This document shows, in pieces, positions 1-8,627 of a stretch of DNA of 64,000 nt. A program made the translations under genes and the position numbers. A model generated the notes under the pieces. It was not told the DNA's origin, did not search any database, and saw only the letters and a program-made list of their open reading frames with translations. The stretch's first letter is position 1. Every line of letters starts with the position of its first letter. The stretch comes from an uncultured Verrucomicrobiota bacterium (lineage in GTDB: Bacteria > Verrucomicrobiota > Verrucomicrobiia > Opitutales > Seribacteraceae), in the NCBI GenBank assembly GCA_902580225.1, contig CACHJU010000003.1:1-64000 (forward strand), read 5' to 3'.

Positions 1-723
1 AGCCTAGGCAGAGGAAACCTTGATGGAGCCCGCTCTTTCATGGAAACAATGAAACGCCCGATAAGGGCAGGTATTTGTGTAGAAGGTGCCAGCCAGGGAA
101 GACTCAGTTATTCAGGACTAGGAACTCTTCGGGGAGAGATCAGATTGGAAATTCCTGGTAATTATGATTGGAATCGGTTTGGGTCCTCCGGTGCAGTCAG
201 TCAATTGACAAGAATGGTCAATCAACTGATCGAAATCCCCCTACCCAAAGAACCGAAGACCAAAATGATCCTAGGTGGATTAAGTTGCGGTACGACATAC
301 AACAAAACACCCAAGAGAGGAACTTTGCGATTCGAAATCACTAGTGAAGAAGATCAGGTGATTTATGAATTAAGACAAAAAGTAGACGACCTATGCGAAC
401 AATGCTCGCTCGAAAACGGCACTAAAGTCTATTTAGAAGTGGTGGCCATAAGACCCAATTGCGGCATACCATTTACTCATCCATTAGTCAGAACCACAAG
501 ATCAATCATGAGCGAGCTTGGAGTTACTCCCGAGGTAAATCCAAGCACTGGAGATTTAAATGTGCTTATCGAAGCGGGTCACCCAGGAGTAACCCTAGGT
601 CTGACCACTGCCGAAAATATCGGTGAGGAAAATGAAAGTCTGCATTTGGAACCACTTCCCGCCGGTATCGCACAACTGGTTACACTTCTTAAAGCAATCG
701 ATCAAGGAATTTGCGATTCATGA
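1..723 (+). CDS. M20-family metallopeptidase, C-terminal part (5' end outside window)
   Basis: The reading frame is open from base 1, so the gene begins before the window; the ATG at 40 is internal. The visible part matches the end of M20/M25/M40 zinc peptidases (peptidase T, carboxypeptidase G2 and relatives): a dimerisation domain with the G-x-L-S-Y-S-G-L-G-T-L-R-G start, then the C-terminal part of the catalytic domain with HPGVTLGLTTAENIGEENE. The N-terminal zinc ligands are not visible, so activity cannot be judged. Family members hydrolyse small peptides or N-acyl amino acids in the cytoplasm. The stop overlaps the next ATG (ATGA), so it is probably cotranscribed with the glycosyltransferase at 720. 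The substrate is unknown. Confidence 0.75.
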   Translation, partial: SLGRGNLDGARSFMETMKRPIRAGICVEGASQGRLSYSGLGTLRGEIRLEIPGNYDWNRFGSSGAVSQLTRMVNQLIEIPLPKEPKTKMILGGLSCGTTYNKTPKRGTLRFEITSEEDQVIYELRQKVDDLCEQCSLENGTKVYLEVVAIRPNCGIPFTHPLVRTTRSIMSELGVTPEVNPSTGDLNVLIEAGHPGVTLGLTTAENIGEENESLHLEPLPAGIAQLVTLLKAIDQGICDS

Positions 724-1694
724 GTGGTGATAATCAGAAATGGCTAGATCAAAATACATTTCATCACGGTGAATTTTGGGATATTTTAAATTTAGTAAAG
801 GAGAAGGAGAAAAAAGGTCTAAAAGTATCACTTTGCATTCCTACCTTGAATGAAGAGAAAACAATTGGAAAAGAAGTCTTAATCCTTAGGTCTGAATTAA
901 TGGAAAGATATCCTTTAATTGATGAATTTGCAGTCATTGATTCTGGATCTAATGACAAAACACTTGAAGTTGCCCGCAACTATGGTGCAGAAACTTATTT
1001 AGCTTCAGATATTCTTCCCGAAGTCGGGAATAAACGAGGAAAAGGAGAGAATCTATGGAAAGCTATTCACCAGTTAAAAGGTGATATTATCTGCTATGTG
1101 GATGCCGATATTTCCAACATACATCCTCGCTTTGTTTATGGTTTGGTTGCTCCACTCATCAGGAAAGAGGAAGTACAATATGTAAAAGCCTTTTACGATC
1201 GTCCTCTTAATTATTCAAGTGGACTCCGGTCAAGCGGAGGTGGACGGGTAACTGAAATTCTTATACGTCCGCTCTTTTCACTTTTCTATCCAGAGCTTAC
1301 CAATATTATACAGCCCTTGTCCGGTGAGTATGCTGCAAGAAGAGAAGTTTTGGAAATCATCCCCTTTCCTATTGGTTATGGAGTCGAAACTTCCCACTTA
1401 CTCGATTTATATGAAAAATTTGGAATTGATGCATTCGCACAGACTGATCTCGATCGGAGAGTTCATCGAAACCAAACTACCAATGCATTAGGAAAAATGA
1501 GTTTTGGAATTCTACAAACATTTATTAATCGTTTGCAGAGTCAAGGTAAGATTGACCGGATTCCTGATATGGAGACTTTCTACAGAAGATTTGAAGTGGA
1601 AGATGGATCTTATAATCAACTCATTCAAAAAGTCGTGGAAGAAGAAAGACCACCCATGATTGAAATTGATGCATACCGTAATCGGACTGTTTAA
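720..1694 (+). CDS. gpgS: Glucosyl-3-phosphoglycerate synthase (GT81/GT2-like)
   Basis: The enzyme is predicted to transfer glucose from an NDP-glucose donor to 3-phosphoglycerate, the first step of glucosylglycerate synthesis. A GT-A fold starts at CIPTLNEEKTI. The acceptor and donor landmarks of actinobacterial GpgS are present: the VIDSGSNDKT donor loop, GKGENLWKA, the metal-binding YVDADISNIHPRF, the GGGRVTE loop, QPLSGEYAARRE and GYGVE. Length (about 325 residues) fits the family. I prefer the ATG at 720, which overlaps the upstream stop as ATGA; a TTG nine bases earlier is possible. The next gene is a second glycosyltransferase. No GpgP phosphatase is visible in the window. The family assignment is strong; the donor (UDP- or GDP-glucose) is not resolved. 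Confidence 0.85.
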   Translation: MSGDNQKWLDQNTFHHGEFWDILNLVKEKEKKGLKVSLCIPTLNEEKTIGKEVLILRSELMERYPLIDEFAVIDSGSNDKTLEVARNYGAETYLASDILPEVGNKRGKGENLWKAIHQLKGDIICYVDADISNIHPRFVYGLVAPLIRKEEVQYVKAFYDRPLNYSSGLRSSGGGRVTEILIRPLFSLFYPELTNIIQPLSGEYAARREVLEIIPFPIGYGVETSHLLDLYEKFGIDAFAQTDLDRRVHRNQTTNALGKMSFGILQTFINRLQSQGKIDRIPDMETFYRRFEVEDGSYNQLIQKVVEEERPPMIEIDAYRNRTV

Positions 1695-1727
1695 ATTTAA
1701 GTCTATCCTGAATGTGATTCGACTGGC

Positions 1728-3164
1728 ATGAAAGTTGCCATTGTTCATTATCATTTAGAACCCGGGGGGGTTACTCGAGTAATTGAAAACACGCTTGATT
1801 CATTTGCCGAATTCATGCCATCAACTCAATTCGTTGTTCTAAGTGGTCGGTCTTACCCGGGACATAAAATTAAAAATATTCAAGTTGTTAATGGACTTGG
1901 ATATTCTTCTCCATCAAATTCCATTTCTTCTCAAAGCCTGAAGGAAAGATTGGTGGAATCTGCTGAGTACGGTCTAGGTGGAAAGCCTGATTTATGGCAC
2001 ATTCATAATCATAGTCTGGGCAAAAATCCTGCATTAACTAATGCGGTCGCTTTACTCGCTGAGGAAGGTTATCCAATTCTTCTTCAACCACATGATTTTG
2101 CCGAGGATGGCAGACCTTCAAATTTTAATGCTCTTGCCGAGGTTTATTCCATAACATATCCGGCTTCACCTTTCATTCATTACGCCACTCTTAACCATCG
2201 AGATTTTCTGTTTGTAGATAAACTTTTCAAGGGAAAATCCACTCAAGTCCATCTGTTGGCCAATTCAATTTCAAGTCCACCCAGTAATGATCTGAAAAAA
2301 AAGTCCTCAGTCCATTTGCCCGAAAATCTTTTTGTTTATCCGGTTCGGGCAGTACGAAGAAAAAACCTTGGTGAATTGGCTCTAATTGCATCAGTCCATC
2401 CAGAAAAACACTTTGCAAACAGCCTAGGTCCAACCAATCCAAACTTTTTTGATATTTTTGAAAAATGGAAAAAATTCGTACAAAGATTTAAACTTCCCGT
2501 CTCTTTTGCTATTGGTGAAAAAACAAATGTGAAATTTCATGATATAATGAACCACGCTGAAGGTATTATTTCTACAAGTATTGCCGAAGGATTCGGTCTT
2601 GGATTTCTTGAACCATGGATGTTCGAGAAGTTTTTGAGCGGAAGAAATATTCCTGAAATAACGAAAGATTTTTCAAATTTGGGTATCAATCTAGATAATC
2701 TGTATAATCGGATAGATATTGATACCCAACACCTGACCAGCAGGAAATTTCTCAAATCAAAAATCAATTCAGTACTTGTCAAATACTTTTCTGACTATGG
2801 AAAAAAATTACCCGTTCATGCCACCGAAATTGCCTACAAGTCTATGGTTAATGAGAAAGGTGTAGATTTTGGCAGATTAGACGAAACCTGTCAGGAAGAA
2901 ATTATTAGCTCTGTATTGAAATCAAAAACTTCAAAGGAACTCATTCAAAAACAAATAAACCTGCAAGAGATCGATTCTAAATTAATTCAAAAAAACAAAC
3001 AAGCGGTTCTGAAAAATTTTTCTCAAAAAGCATACAATCATAAATTAAATTCTATTTATGATTTACTTCTCAACTCCAAGTATGAGCAAATTGAATATGC
3101 AAACGGAGATAAGCTGCTCGATTCGTTTCTATGTCCATCAAGACTTAATCTGCTTCGAACTTAA
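1728..3164 (+). CDS. GT-B glycosyltransferase, possibly acting after GpgS
   Basis: This 478-residue protein shows GT-B landmarks: an N-terminal VAIVHYHLEPGGVTRVIE glycine loop, a WHIHNHSLGKNP segment, and a C-terminal donor-site motif around SIAEGFGLGFLEPW. The last 150 residues are lysine-rich and not recognisable. It starts 33 bases after the gpgS stop on the same strand, so the two are probably cotranscribed. In some bacteria a GpgS is paired with a second glycosyltransferase (MggA) that adds mannose to glucosyl-3-phosphoglycerate to make the solute mannosylglucosylglycerate. That role is a plausible inference from position only. It could instead be an unrelated GT4-type enzyme. Confidence 0.6.
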   Translation: MKVAIVHYHLEPGGVTRVIENTLDSFAEFMPSTQFVVLSGRSYPGHKIKNIQVVNGLGYSSPSNSISSQSLKERLVESAEYGLGGKPDLWHIHNHSLGKNPALTNAVALLAEEGYPILLQPHDFAEDGRPSNFNALAEVYSITYPASPFIHYATLNHRDFLFVDKLFKGKSTQVHLLANSISSPPSNDLKKKSSVHLPENLFVYPVRAVRRKNLGELALIASVHPEKHFANSLGPTNPNFFDIFEKWKKFVQRFKLPVSFAIGEKTNVKFHDIMNHAEGIISTSIAEGFGLGFLEPWMFEKFLSGRNIPEITKDFSNLGINLDNLYNRIDIDTQHLTSRKFLKSKINSVLVKYFSDYGKKLPVHATEIAYKSMVNEKGVDFGRLDETCQEEIISSVLKSKTSKELIQKQINLQEIDSKLIQKNKQAVLKNFSQKAYNHKLNSIYDLLLNSKYEQIEYANGDKLLDSFLCPSRLNLLRT

Positions 3165-3171
3165 CTCTTAC

Positions 3172-3339
3172 CTATTCATTAGGTTTCAAGCCAATTCCCT
3201 GAGCAAAAAAATTCCACCAATTAGTTAAATTCCATTTGTTATTTGAACCTTCAAAAACCAAAGGTTCCTGCCTCAATGTTCTATATCCTGATCTGACTTT
3301 TCCAGCAGAAAGCATGTTTGCGACTTCTAAAAAATCTGC
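3172..3339 (-). pseudogene. Detached C-terminal fragment of an AsmA-like protein
   Basis: Reading the minus strand, an open frame of 55 codons runs from just after a TGA (3342-3340) to a TAG at 3174-3172. Its translation looks like a real protein end, with a GKVRSGYRTLRQEPLVFEG segment followed by a Trp/Asn-rich stretch with two consecutive Trp and a closing GIGLKPNE. It lies directly downstream of the short gene at 3351-3767 but in a different frame. I read it as the remnant of the C-terminus of the same AsmA-like gene after loss of the middle. An in-frame ATG at 3315-3313 could also make it a 47-residue small protein. Confidence 0.4.
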
Positions 3340-3350
3340 TCACATTCCAT

Positions 3351-3767
3351 TCACACTTGGGAAAAAATTAATTTTCCAATTTCCTTCTTTAATCTTAGAT
3401 CGTTGAGGAAGTGCCAAATACTTCGTTGCAAATCAAAATCTTCCACCTTAGCTCTCTGCGTAACTCTAAAATCTCTTAATTCCAAATGCTGGATCTCCAT
3501 TTCATTGCCTAAAAACCTGTCCAAAAAGGAGTAAGAAAATCTTCCCTCCCCCAATACCAATTTCCAATTCGGACTCTCCAACGCTCCTCCCACCATCCGC
3601 CCTTCCCACCAATCTAACTCAATGTCCTCAAAAACTAATTGACCACCATCCATTTCTCTTTCAAGGGATTCTCTAAATCGTTGTGGTAACCACCAGTCAA
3701 AAACAAGGAGGTCAGCCAATGCAAATGTTAGCATAAAAGAAGCTACTGCCCACAGTGACTTTTTCAT
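3351..3767 (-). CDS. Short AsmA-like membrane-anchored protein, possibly truncated
   Basis: The 138-residue product has an N-terminal hydrophobic segment (about residues 5-25) followed by a pattern typical of the start of AsmA/DUF748-type proteins: a line such as GQLVFEDIELDWWEG, then short beta-strand repeats of the form 'level-xx-leldf-v'. AsmA-type proteins are usually over 500 residues and bridge the inner and outer membranes, so this one is much too short. A coding-like tail in another frame (3172-3339) lies immediately downstream, which suggests internal deletion. It may still be expressed as a small anchored protein. The AsmA assignment is tentative, and no function is claimed. Confidence 0.45.
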   Translation of the reverse strand: MKKSLWAVASFMLTFALADLLVFDWWLPQRFRESLEREMDGGQLVFEDIELDWWEGRMVGGALESPNWKLVLGEGRFSYSFLDRFLGNEMEIQHLELRDFRVTQRAKVEDFDLQRSIWHFLNDLRLKKEIGKLIFSQV

Positions 3768-3976
3768 GTTAGTTGCAGTATGAATTTAATTTTAAAAACT
3801 TTAACGAATTCTATAGTCGGAAAAATTATAAAAAGGCCCAACTAAAATATGAAAGTTTAAACTTGAATTTCCGCAAACTTAATTACTTTTACTTGCTAAA
3901 ATAAAATAGAGATAAAACTACAGATTTCCAGATAATCATTTTCAATCATATCACAGGATACTTCAAAAATTAAGAA

Positions 3977-4354
3977 CTATCGACTTTTCCGTTTAGCCTC
4001 AAATAATCTCTTTTCCTTAACTTTATTTGCTTCTTTTCCAATCCTGTCACGTAGGTAGTACATACGTGCTCGCATTGTTATACTTTCACGATCTACCTCA
4101 ACCTTATCGATCAAAGGCGAGTGAACAGGAAAAACCCGCTCGACACCAACGCCAGAAGCAATTCGACGTACAGTGAAGGTTTCATGAATCCCGGATCCTT
4201 TACATGCAATAATAATGCCTGCAAAGATTTGAATTCGCTCTTTCTCACCCTCTCGAACCCGAACATGGACTTTTACACCATCTCCAACTTTAAATTGGTC
4301 CCGGTCATTTTTTAAATATTTGTTGGTTACTTCTTCTAGCAGTTGGTTGTTCAT
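3977..4354 (-). CDS. rplS: Ribosomal protein L19
   Basis: This is a large-subunit ribosomal protein of 125 residues that sits near the 30S-50S interface. The sequence carries the L19 hallmarks: FKVGDGVKVHVRVREGEKER, IQIFAGIIIACKGSGIHETF, TVRRIASGVGVERVFPVHSP and the C-terminal RARMYYLRDRIGKEA. It is the last gene of an rpsP-trmD-rplS group, 18 bases after trmD. Regulation is presumably with the upstream ribosomal gene. The start is the ATG at 4354, and length agrees with the family. Confidence 0.97.
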   Translation of the reverse strand: MNNQLLEEVTNKYLKNDRDQFKVGDGVKVHVRVREGEKERIQIFAGIIIACKGSGIHETFTVRRIASGVGVERVFPVHSPLIDKVEVDRESITMRARMYYLRDRIGKEANKVKEKRLFEAKRKSR

Positions 4355-4372
4355 AATATTTGTAGTCTCAAG

Positions 4373-5068
4373 TTAATTTTTTAATAAGTCAGGTCGTAAC
4401 CGCTTAGTCTTTTCCAATCTCTTTGCTTCACGCCATTTTGAAATTTGTGAATGATTACCAGAAAGAAGTACATCAGGAACTTTCATACCCCGAAACACCG
4501 CAGGTCTAGTGTACTGAGGATAAGCGAGGAGTTGGTCTTCGAAACTTTCATCTCTTAAGGAATCTTCATCACCAAGAACGCCAGGCACATGCCGGCTAAC
4601 CGCATCAATTAAAACCGATGCCCCTAAAGTTCCATTCGTCAAAACATAATCGCCCACACTTACCTCTTTGGTGATAATTTGATCTCGGACCCGCTGATCG
4701 ACTCCTTCATAATGCCCGCTGATAACTAAAATATGTTCTTCGAGGGCAAGTTCTTTGCACAAAGGCGTATCCAATTTTTGACCATCTGGAGCCATGTATA
4801 TAACAGTTGTCGATTCATTTGAAATTTCCTCTACCGCTGAAAATATCGGTTCGGCTTTCATTACCATACCTGCACCACCACCAAATGGTCGGTCGTCGGT
4901 TTCTCTATGCTTTCCCTCTGCCCAACGGCGGAGATCTAAGGAATTAATTTCTACAAGACAATTGTCAATCGCACGGGCAATTATACTTTCCCCAACGAAT
5001 CCTTCTAATGTTTTAGGAAAAAGAGATAAAACATCGAAACGCAGAATTGGTTTCATTTTGCGAATCAT
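4373..5068 (-). CDS. trmD: tRNA (guanine37-N1)-methyltransferase
   Basis: TrmD uses S-adenosylmethionine to methylate N1 of G37 next to the anticodon of tRNAs reading CNN codons, preventing +1 frameshifting. The SPOUT trefoil-knot motifs are visible: FDVLSLFP at the start, DDRPFGGGAGMVMKAEPIF, ISGHYEGVDQRVRDQ, VGDYVLTNGTLGASVLIDAVSRH, and DEDSLRDESFEDQLL followed by YPQYTRPAVFRGMKVPDVLL. The frame extends to a TTG at 5074; ATG codons at 5068 and 5056 are better starts, and 5056 gives the most family-like N-terminus. It lies between rpsP and rplS, with no rimM in the group. Confidence 0.96.
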   Translation of the reverse strand: MIRKMKPILRFDVLSLFPKTLEGFVGESIIARAIDNCLVEINSLDLRRWAEGKHRETDDRPFGGGAGMVMKAEPIFSAVEEISNESTTVIYMAPDGQKLDTPLCKELALEEHILVISGHYEGVDQRVRDQIITKEVSVGDYVLTNGTLGASVLIDAVSRHVPGVLGDEDSLRDESFEDQLLAYPQYTRPAVFRGMKVPDVLLSGNHSQISKWREAKRLEKTKRLRPDLLKN

Positions 5069-5111
5069 TACCAAGATTTGAGCACATAAGAAAAAAAAGT
5101 GTAAAAAAACT

Positions 5112-5699
5112 CTAGCCTTCTTTAGGCTCTTCTACCTTATTTTCGATGTCGGGAGAAGTAGTTTCTTTTTTCGACTTTTTCTTGGGTGCTTCTTCTTCTT
5201 TATTATTTTCAGGAGCTTTTTCCTCCACTTTGACTTTAGGGTCAGATGCGGAGGGGGATTCTTCTACGAATTCTTTCTTAACTGCCTCTTCATTTTGACC
5301 CTCTGGAGCTTCTTCCACCACTTTAACCTCAGGCTCGGATAAAGGGATTTCTTCAGTACTTGATTTAGCTTCAACTTCAGGGATAGACTTACCCTTTTGC
5401 GCTCGGACATGACGCTTTGAAGCCTGTTTCTGAGATCTTTCCAGCCATTCTTCAGGGCTAAGCCTGCCTTGGCGAATCAAACTTTTAGCTGTATCGGTAG
5501 GCTGAGCACCAACACCGAGCCAATGATCAATTCGATCGATCTTTAAGTTCAACTCCTCTGATCGAGAATGAGACTGTGGGTTATAAGTCCCTAAAACTTC
5601 AATGAACTTTCCATCACGGCGGGTTGTTGCAGGTGTTACAACCATACGATAAAAAGGGGCATGGCGTGCACCGTGTCTTTGCAAGCGAATCTTGATCAT
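5112..5699 (-). CDS. rpsP: Ribosomal protein S16 with long charged C-terminal tail
   Basis: Residues 1 to about 85 are a standard S16 of the small subunit: MIKIRLQRHGARHAPFYRMV, FIEVLGTYNPQ, LKIDRIDHWLGVGAQPTDT and LIRQGRLSPEEW. S16 proteins are usually 75-90 residues, but this one has 195. The remaining roughly 110 residues are low-complexity, rich in Glu, Lys, Pro and Ser, and contain a duplicated pattern (PEVKVVEEAPE... and PKVKVEEKAPE...), suggesting growth by internal duplication. The tail is probably disordered and outside the ribosome core. It is the first gene of rpsP-trmD-rplS; the 316-base upstream gap probably holds the promoter. Confidence 0.95.
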   Translation of the reverse strand: MIKIRLQRHGARHAPFYRMVVTPATTRRDGKFIEVLGTYNPQSHSRSEELNLKIDRIDHWLGVGAQPTDTAKSLIRQGRLSPEEWLERSQKQASKRHVRAQKGKSIPEVEAKSSTEEIPLSEPEVKVVEEAPEGQNEEAVKKEFVEESPSASDPKVKVEEKAPENNKEEEAPKKKSKKETTSPDIENKVEEPKEG

Positions 5700-6015
5700 A
5701 ATCTACTTAATAGTGAAGGGACGAATTTAAGGAAAAGTCGATTATGAAAGATTATTTACTACTTTCTGTCAATCCAAAAGCCCTATTTACAAGACTATCT
5801 TGCCACTTATAAAACAATCCCTATCCAATAAAAATACCGTAAACCAATCTTGTCTTTTTTTAAACCATCGTTTATTCCAATTACGATTATCACTCCTATA
5901 GTCCAAGGATGGGCTAATATACAAAAAACTAAATTCTGACTTTTACGATCAACTGAAAAACTGTTCGCAACTAAAGGGCTAATATCGCTATTTCCGCAAA
6001 ATTGAACTGAATTTC
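5700..6015. other. 316-base intergenic region between rpsP (-) and an RND operon (+)
   Basis: This AT-rich gap separates two divergent operons and so should contain both promoters. I see no open frame of coding character, no tRNA-like fold, and no clear long inverted repeat. No promoter element is strong enough to call by eye. Confidence 0.5.
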
Positions 6016-7425
6016 ATGAGACACCTTATAATTTTGTCTATTTTAATTTTGTCTGGATGTATAAAAACCAATAATGAAATTAAAAGCGGTTTTAAAGATC
6101 ATTTAACACCACCCAGTTGGACGACCGAAGATCAAAATTTTTCTAAATTTACTAAAACTGGCTATTGGCTTGAAACTTTCAACAATCACTCCTTGGAGCA
6201 AGTTGTAAGAATTGCGTGGAACAAAAACCCGAGCCTCCTTGCTATGGCTGAGCATTCACTGGTTCGTGGGGAAGAAGCCGTTATAGCAGGTGCTGAAATA
6301 GTGCCGAGCGTAAATTTAGGAGTAAATGGATCTCGAAGTAAGCGGAATCTGATTGGCTTTAATTTTCCAAATGGAAGCACATCTTTCACATCTCAGAGCT
6401 TCAACTCTGGGTTCAATTTATCGTGGGAAATCGATCTGTGGGGTAAAATTCGTAATCGAAAAGAATCGGCCAAGAAACGCTTTGCGGAAGCCCAAGCGGA
6501 TTTTGAAGGAGCTCGCCTTTCTCTTGCGGGTCGAGTATCCAAAGCTTGGTATGGCATTGTGGAAAGCAACCAGCAACTAAAGCTTTCTGCTCAAATGACT
6601 GAGACTTTTAAGAAAAACCAGAACTTCATTGCCAACCGTTTTGCTAATGGTCTTGCCTCTTCACTCGAAAATAATTTGGCCACCACTGCATTGGCCAGCT
6701 CCCAAGCTTCCGAAACAAAACTCCAACGTCGTCGCGATAATTTAGTTCGCGAACTAGAAGCCATTATTGATGAATACCCGGATGGTTCTTTGGATCTTAA
6801 TTTTTCGAACTCATTACCTTTTTTAGATTTAACACCCATGCCACCAACTCCAGCAAAAGTTTTGGAAAATCGACACGACTTAAAAGCTGCTCGTCATCAA
6901 CTAGAAGCTACGGGTCATGATCTATCAGTTGCTAGAAGTAGTTTACTTCCAACATTTTCCCTTTCTGGAATTTCGGGAAGCCGTTCTGAAGAATTCGGAA
7001 AGTTGTTGGACAATCGTTTTAGAACTTGGGAAGTCACAGGCTCGGTAACACAGCCGATCTTTAATGCTGGACGCCTGCGTGCAAACATCCGGCGAACCAA
7101 AGCGATCAGACAAGCTGCTCGTGCCAACTACCATGCAATTGCTCTTCGGGCTCTGACTGAGGTGGAATCGCTTTTGGCAAATGAATATTTCCTATCCACC
7201 GAAGAATCCTATCTAAGTATTGCCACAGAAACGGCCCAAGCTGCCGCCCAATCAAGTTGGGATCGTTACCGTCGTGGAGTTCAGGAAATTTTTGAAACAT
7301 TAGACAGCCAACGTCAGGCTTTCGAAGCAGAAAGCAAGCTGCTTGCCATGCGGAAGGAAAGAATTTTCAATCGTGTTCAGCTTTTTCTTGCTTTAGGCAA
7401 CCCCGCCTTACCTGATAAACCATGA
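6016..7425 (+). CDS. TolC/OprM-type outer-membrane efflux lipoprotein
   Basis: The 469-residue protein is the outer-membrane channel of a tripartite efflux pump. It opens with a lipoprotein signal (hydrophobic stretch ending LSGC, lipidated Cys about residue 15), as in the OprM/NodT group. Two TolC-type halves follow: the first includes SWEIDLWGKIRNRKESAKKR, typical of the first OEP repeat, and the second includes VTQPIFNAGRLRANIRRTKA. The long alpha-helical barrel segments are rich in Ala, Arg and Glu. Length is normal. Its stop overlaps the adaptor gene's ATG (ATGA), so the channel, adaptor and permease form one operon. The substrate is unknown. Confidence 0.9.
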   Translation: MRHLIILSILILSGCIKTNNEIKSGFKDHLTPPSWTTEDQNFSKFTKTGYWLETFNNHSLEQVVRIAWNKNPSLLAMAEHSLVRGEEAVIAGAEIVPSVNLGVNGSRSKRNLIGFNFPNGSTSFTSQSFNSGFNLSWEIDLWGKIRNRKESAKKRFAEAQADFEGARLSLAGRVSKAWYGIVESNQQLKLSAQMTETFKKNQNFIANRFANGLASSLENNLATTALASSQASETKLQRRRDNLVRELEAIIDEYPDGSLDLNFSNSLPFLDLTPMPPTPAKVLENRHDLKAARHQLEATGHDLSVARSSLLPTFSLSGISGSRSEEFGKLLDNRFRTWEVTGSVTQPIFNAGRLRANIRRTKAIRQAARANYHAIALRALTEVESLLANEYFLSTEESYLSIATETAQAAAQSSWDRYRRGVQEIFETLDSQRQAFEAESKLLAMRKERIFNRVQLFLALGNPALPDKP

Positions 7426-8627
7426 AAAAAATTCTTCTTCCCCTACTCATTCTTGGCACCTTATCCATGGCTTCATGGATGTTAGTGCAAATAAGTCCGA
7501 CGCCTAAAGCTCAGGAAGTTAAAAGAAAAGTTCCGTTTGTTAAAATTGTTGAAGCTAGAAAGGTTCTTTTGAGAACTTCTGTACGAACCCATGGAACAGT
7601 TCGGCCAAGAACATCCACTACATTGATCGCTGAAGTGCCCGGCATCATCAAGGAAGTTGCCCCCTTCACACCCGCAAAAAAAGATTCCTGTACTTTCAGA
7701 GCTGGCGGATTTTTTCGAAAAGATGAACTTTTATTAAAAATTGAAGATCTTGATCTGAAAACTCTAAAAGCGGAAGCAATGGCGAATTTACGGCGGACTG
7801 AATTACAGTTATTGCAGGAACGAGAGCTGGCCAAGCAGGCAAAAATAGAATGGGGTGACAGGGACTGGCAATTGGCATCAGATTTAGTCAAAAGAATTCC
7901 CCAAATCCAAAAAGTGGAAGCGGAAGCAATGGCAGCTCAAGCAAAGCTTACCCAAGCAACCCAAGATCTTGGGCGCTCCAGTGTGCGGGCACCATTTGAA
8001 GGAAGAATTCTCGAAACAATGGCGGATGTCGGACAACAAGTTGGGGCAGGTGCACCAGCGGCACTCGCCCGAGTATATTCACTAGATGCCGCAGAAATAA
8101 ATTTCGCACTCGGCCGTTCTGAATTAAGATTCCTTGGTTTTGATGATGGCATTCAGGAGACATCAAAAACTAAAGTAGAGGCTGAAATTCTCAATGATGA
8201 AAATAGAGTGATTCATGAAGGTTTCTTGGATCGATCCGAAGGTATTATTGATCCTCGAACCCGCCTTACCAACCTTGTGGTTCAGGTTGAGAACTGTTTT
8301 GCAAATCCCTTTTCAAATTCAAATCCCTCTGAGCCTCTTTCTGTTGGACAATTTGTAAAATTAATACTTCGTGGGCAAGAAATCAGTGCATTTGTAATTC
8401 CTGAATCCGCATTTCGAACCGAGGACCAAGTTTTCGTGGTTGACGAAGAAAACCGTCTTCGACCCCGAGAAGTTTCAGTGATTTATCGTACCCGTAAAGA
8501 GGTCTGGGTAAATAATGGGCTTTTAGACGGGGACCGAATCTGCATCACCCCAATTGAAGTTGTCGCAGACGGTATGCAAATACTCATTGATGAGGGATAC
8601 TCTGAAAACAATCGCACCCTTCAATGA
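7422..8627 (+). CDS. RND efflux periplasmic adaptor (HlyD/MFP family)
   Basis: This is the membrane-fusion subunit that links the inner-membrane RND permease with the outer-membrane channel. It has an N-terminal signal/anchor helix (about residues 4-20), a split biotinyl-lipoyl domain (GTVRPRTSTTLIAEVPGII at one end, SSVRAPFEGRILETMADVGQ at the other), a helical hairpin of about 100 residues between the halves, then beta-barrel and membrane-proximal domains with FVIPESAFRTEDQVFVVDEE. There are 401 residues, typical for the family. It overlaps its neighbours by four bases on both sides. The specificity of the pump cannot be told from this subunit. Confidence 0.9.
   Translation: MKKILLPLLILGTLSMASWMLVQISPTPKAQEVKRKVPFVKIVEARKVLLRTSVRTHGTVRPRTSTTLIAEVPGIIKEVAPFTPAKKDSCTFRAGGFFRKDELLLKIEDLDLKTLKAEAMANLRRTELQLLQERELAKQAKIEWGDRDWQLASDLVKRIPQIQKVEAEAMAAQAKLTQATQDLGRSSVRAPFEGRILETMADVGQQVGAGAPAALARVYSLDAAEINFALGRSELRFLGFDDGIQETSKTKVEAEILNDENRVIHEGFLDRSEGIIDPRTRLTNLVVQVENCFANPFSNSNPSEPLSVGQFVKLILRGQEISAFVIPESAFRTEDQVFVVDEENRLRPREVSVIYRTRKEVWVNNGLLDGDRICITPIEVVADGMQILIDEGYSENNRTLQ

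Noticed and set aside
3245-3267. Inverted repeat GAACCTT/AAGGTTC downstream of the glycosyltransferase
   Set aside because: It has no T-run on the plus strand and lies within the coding-looking AsmA-like remnant, so calling it a terminator is not justified.
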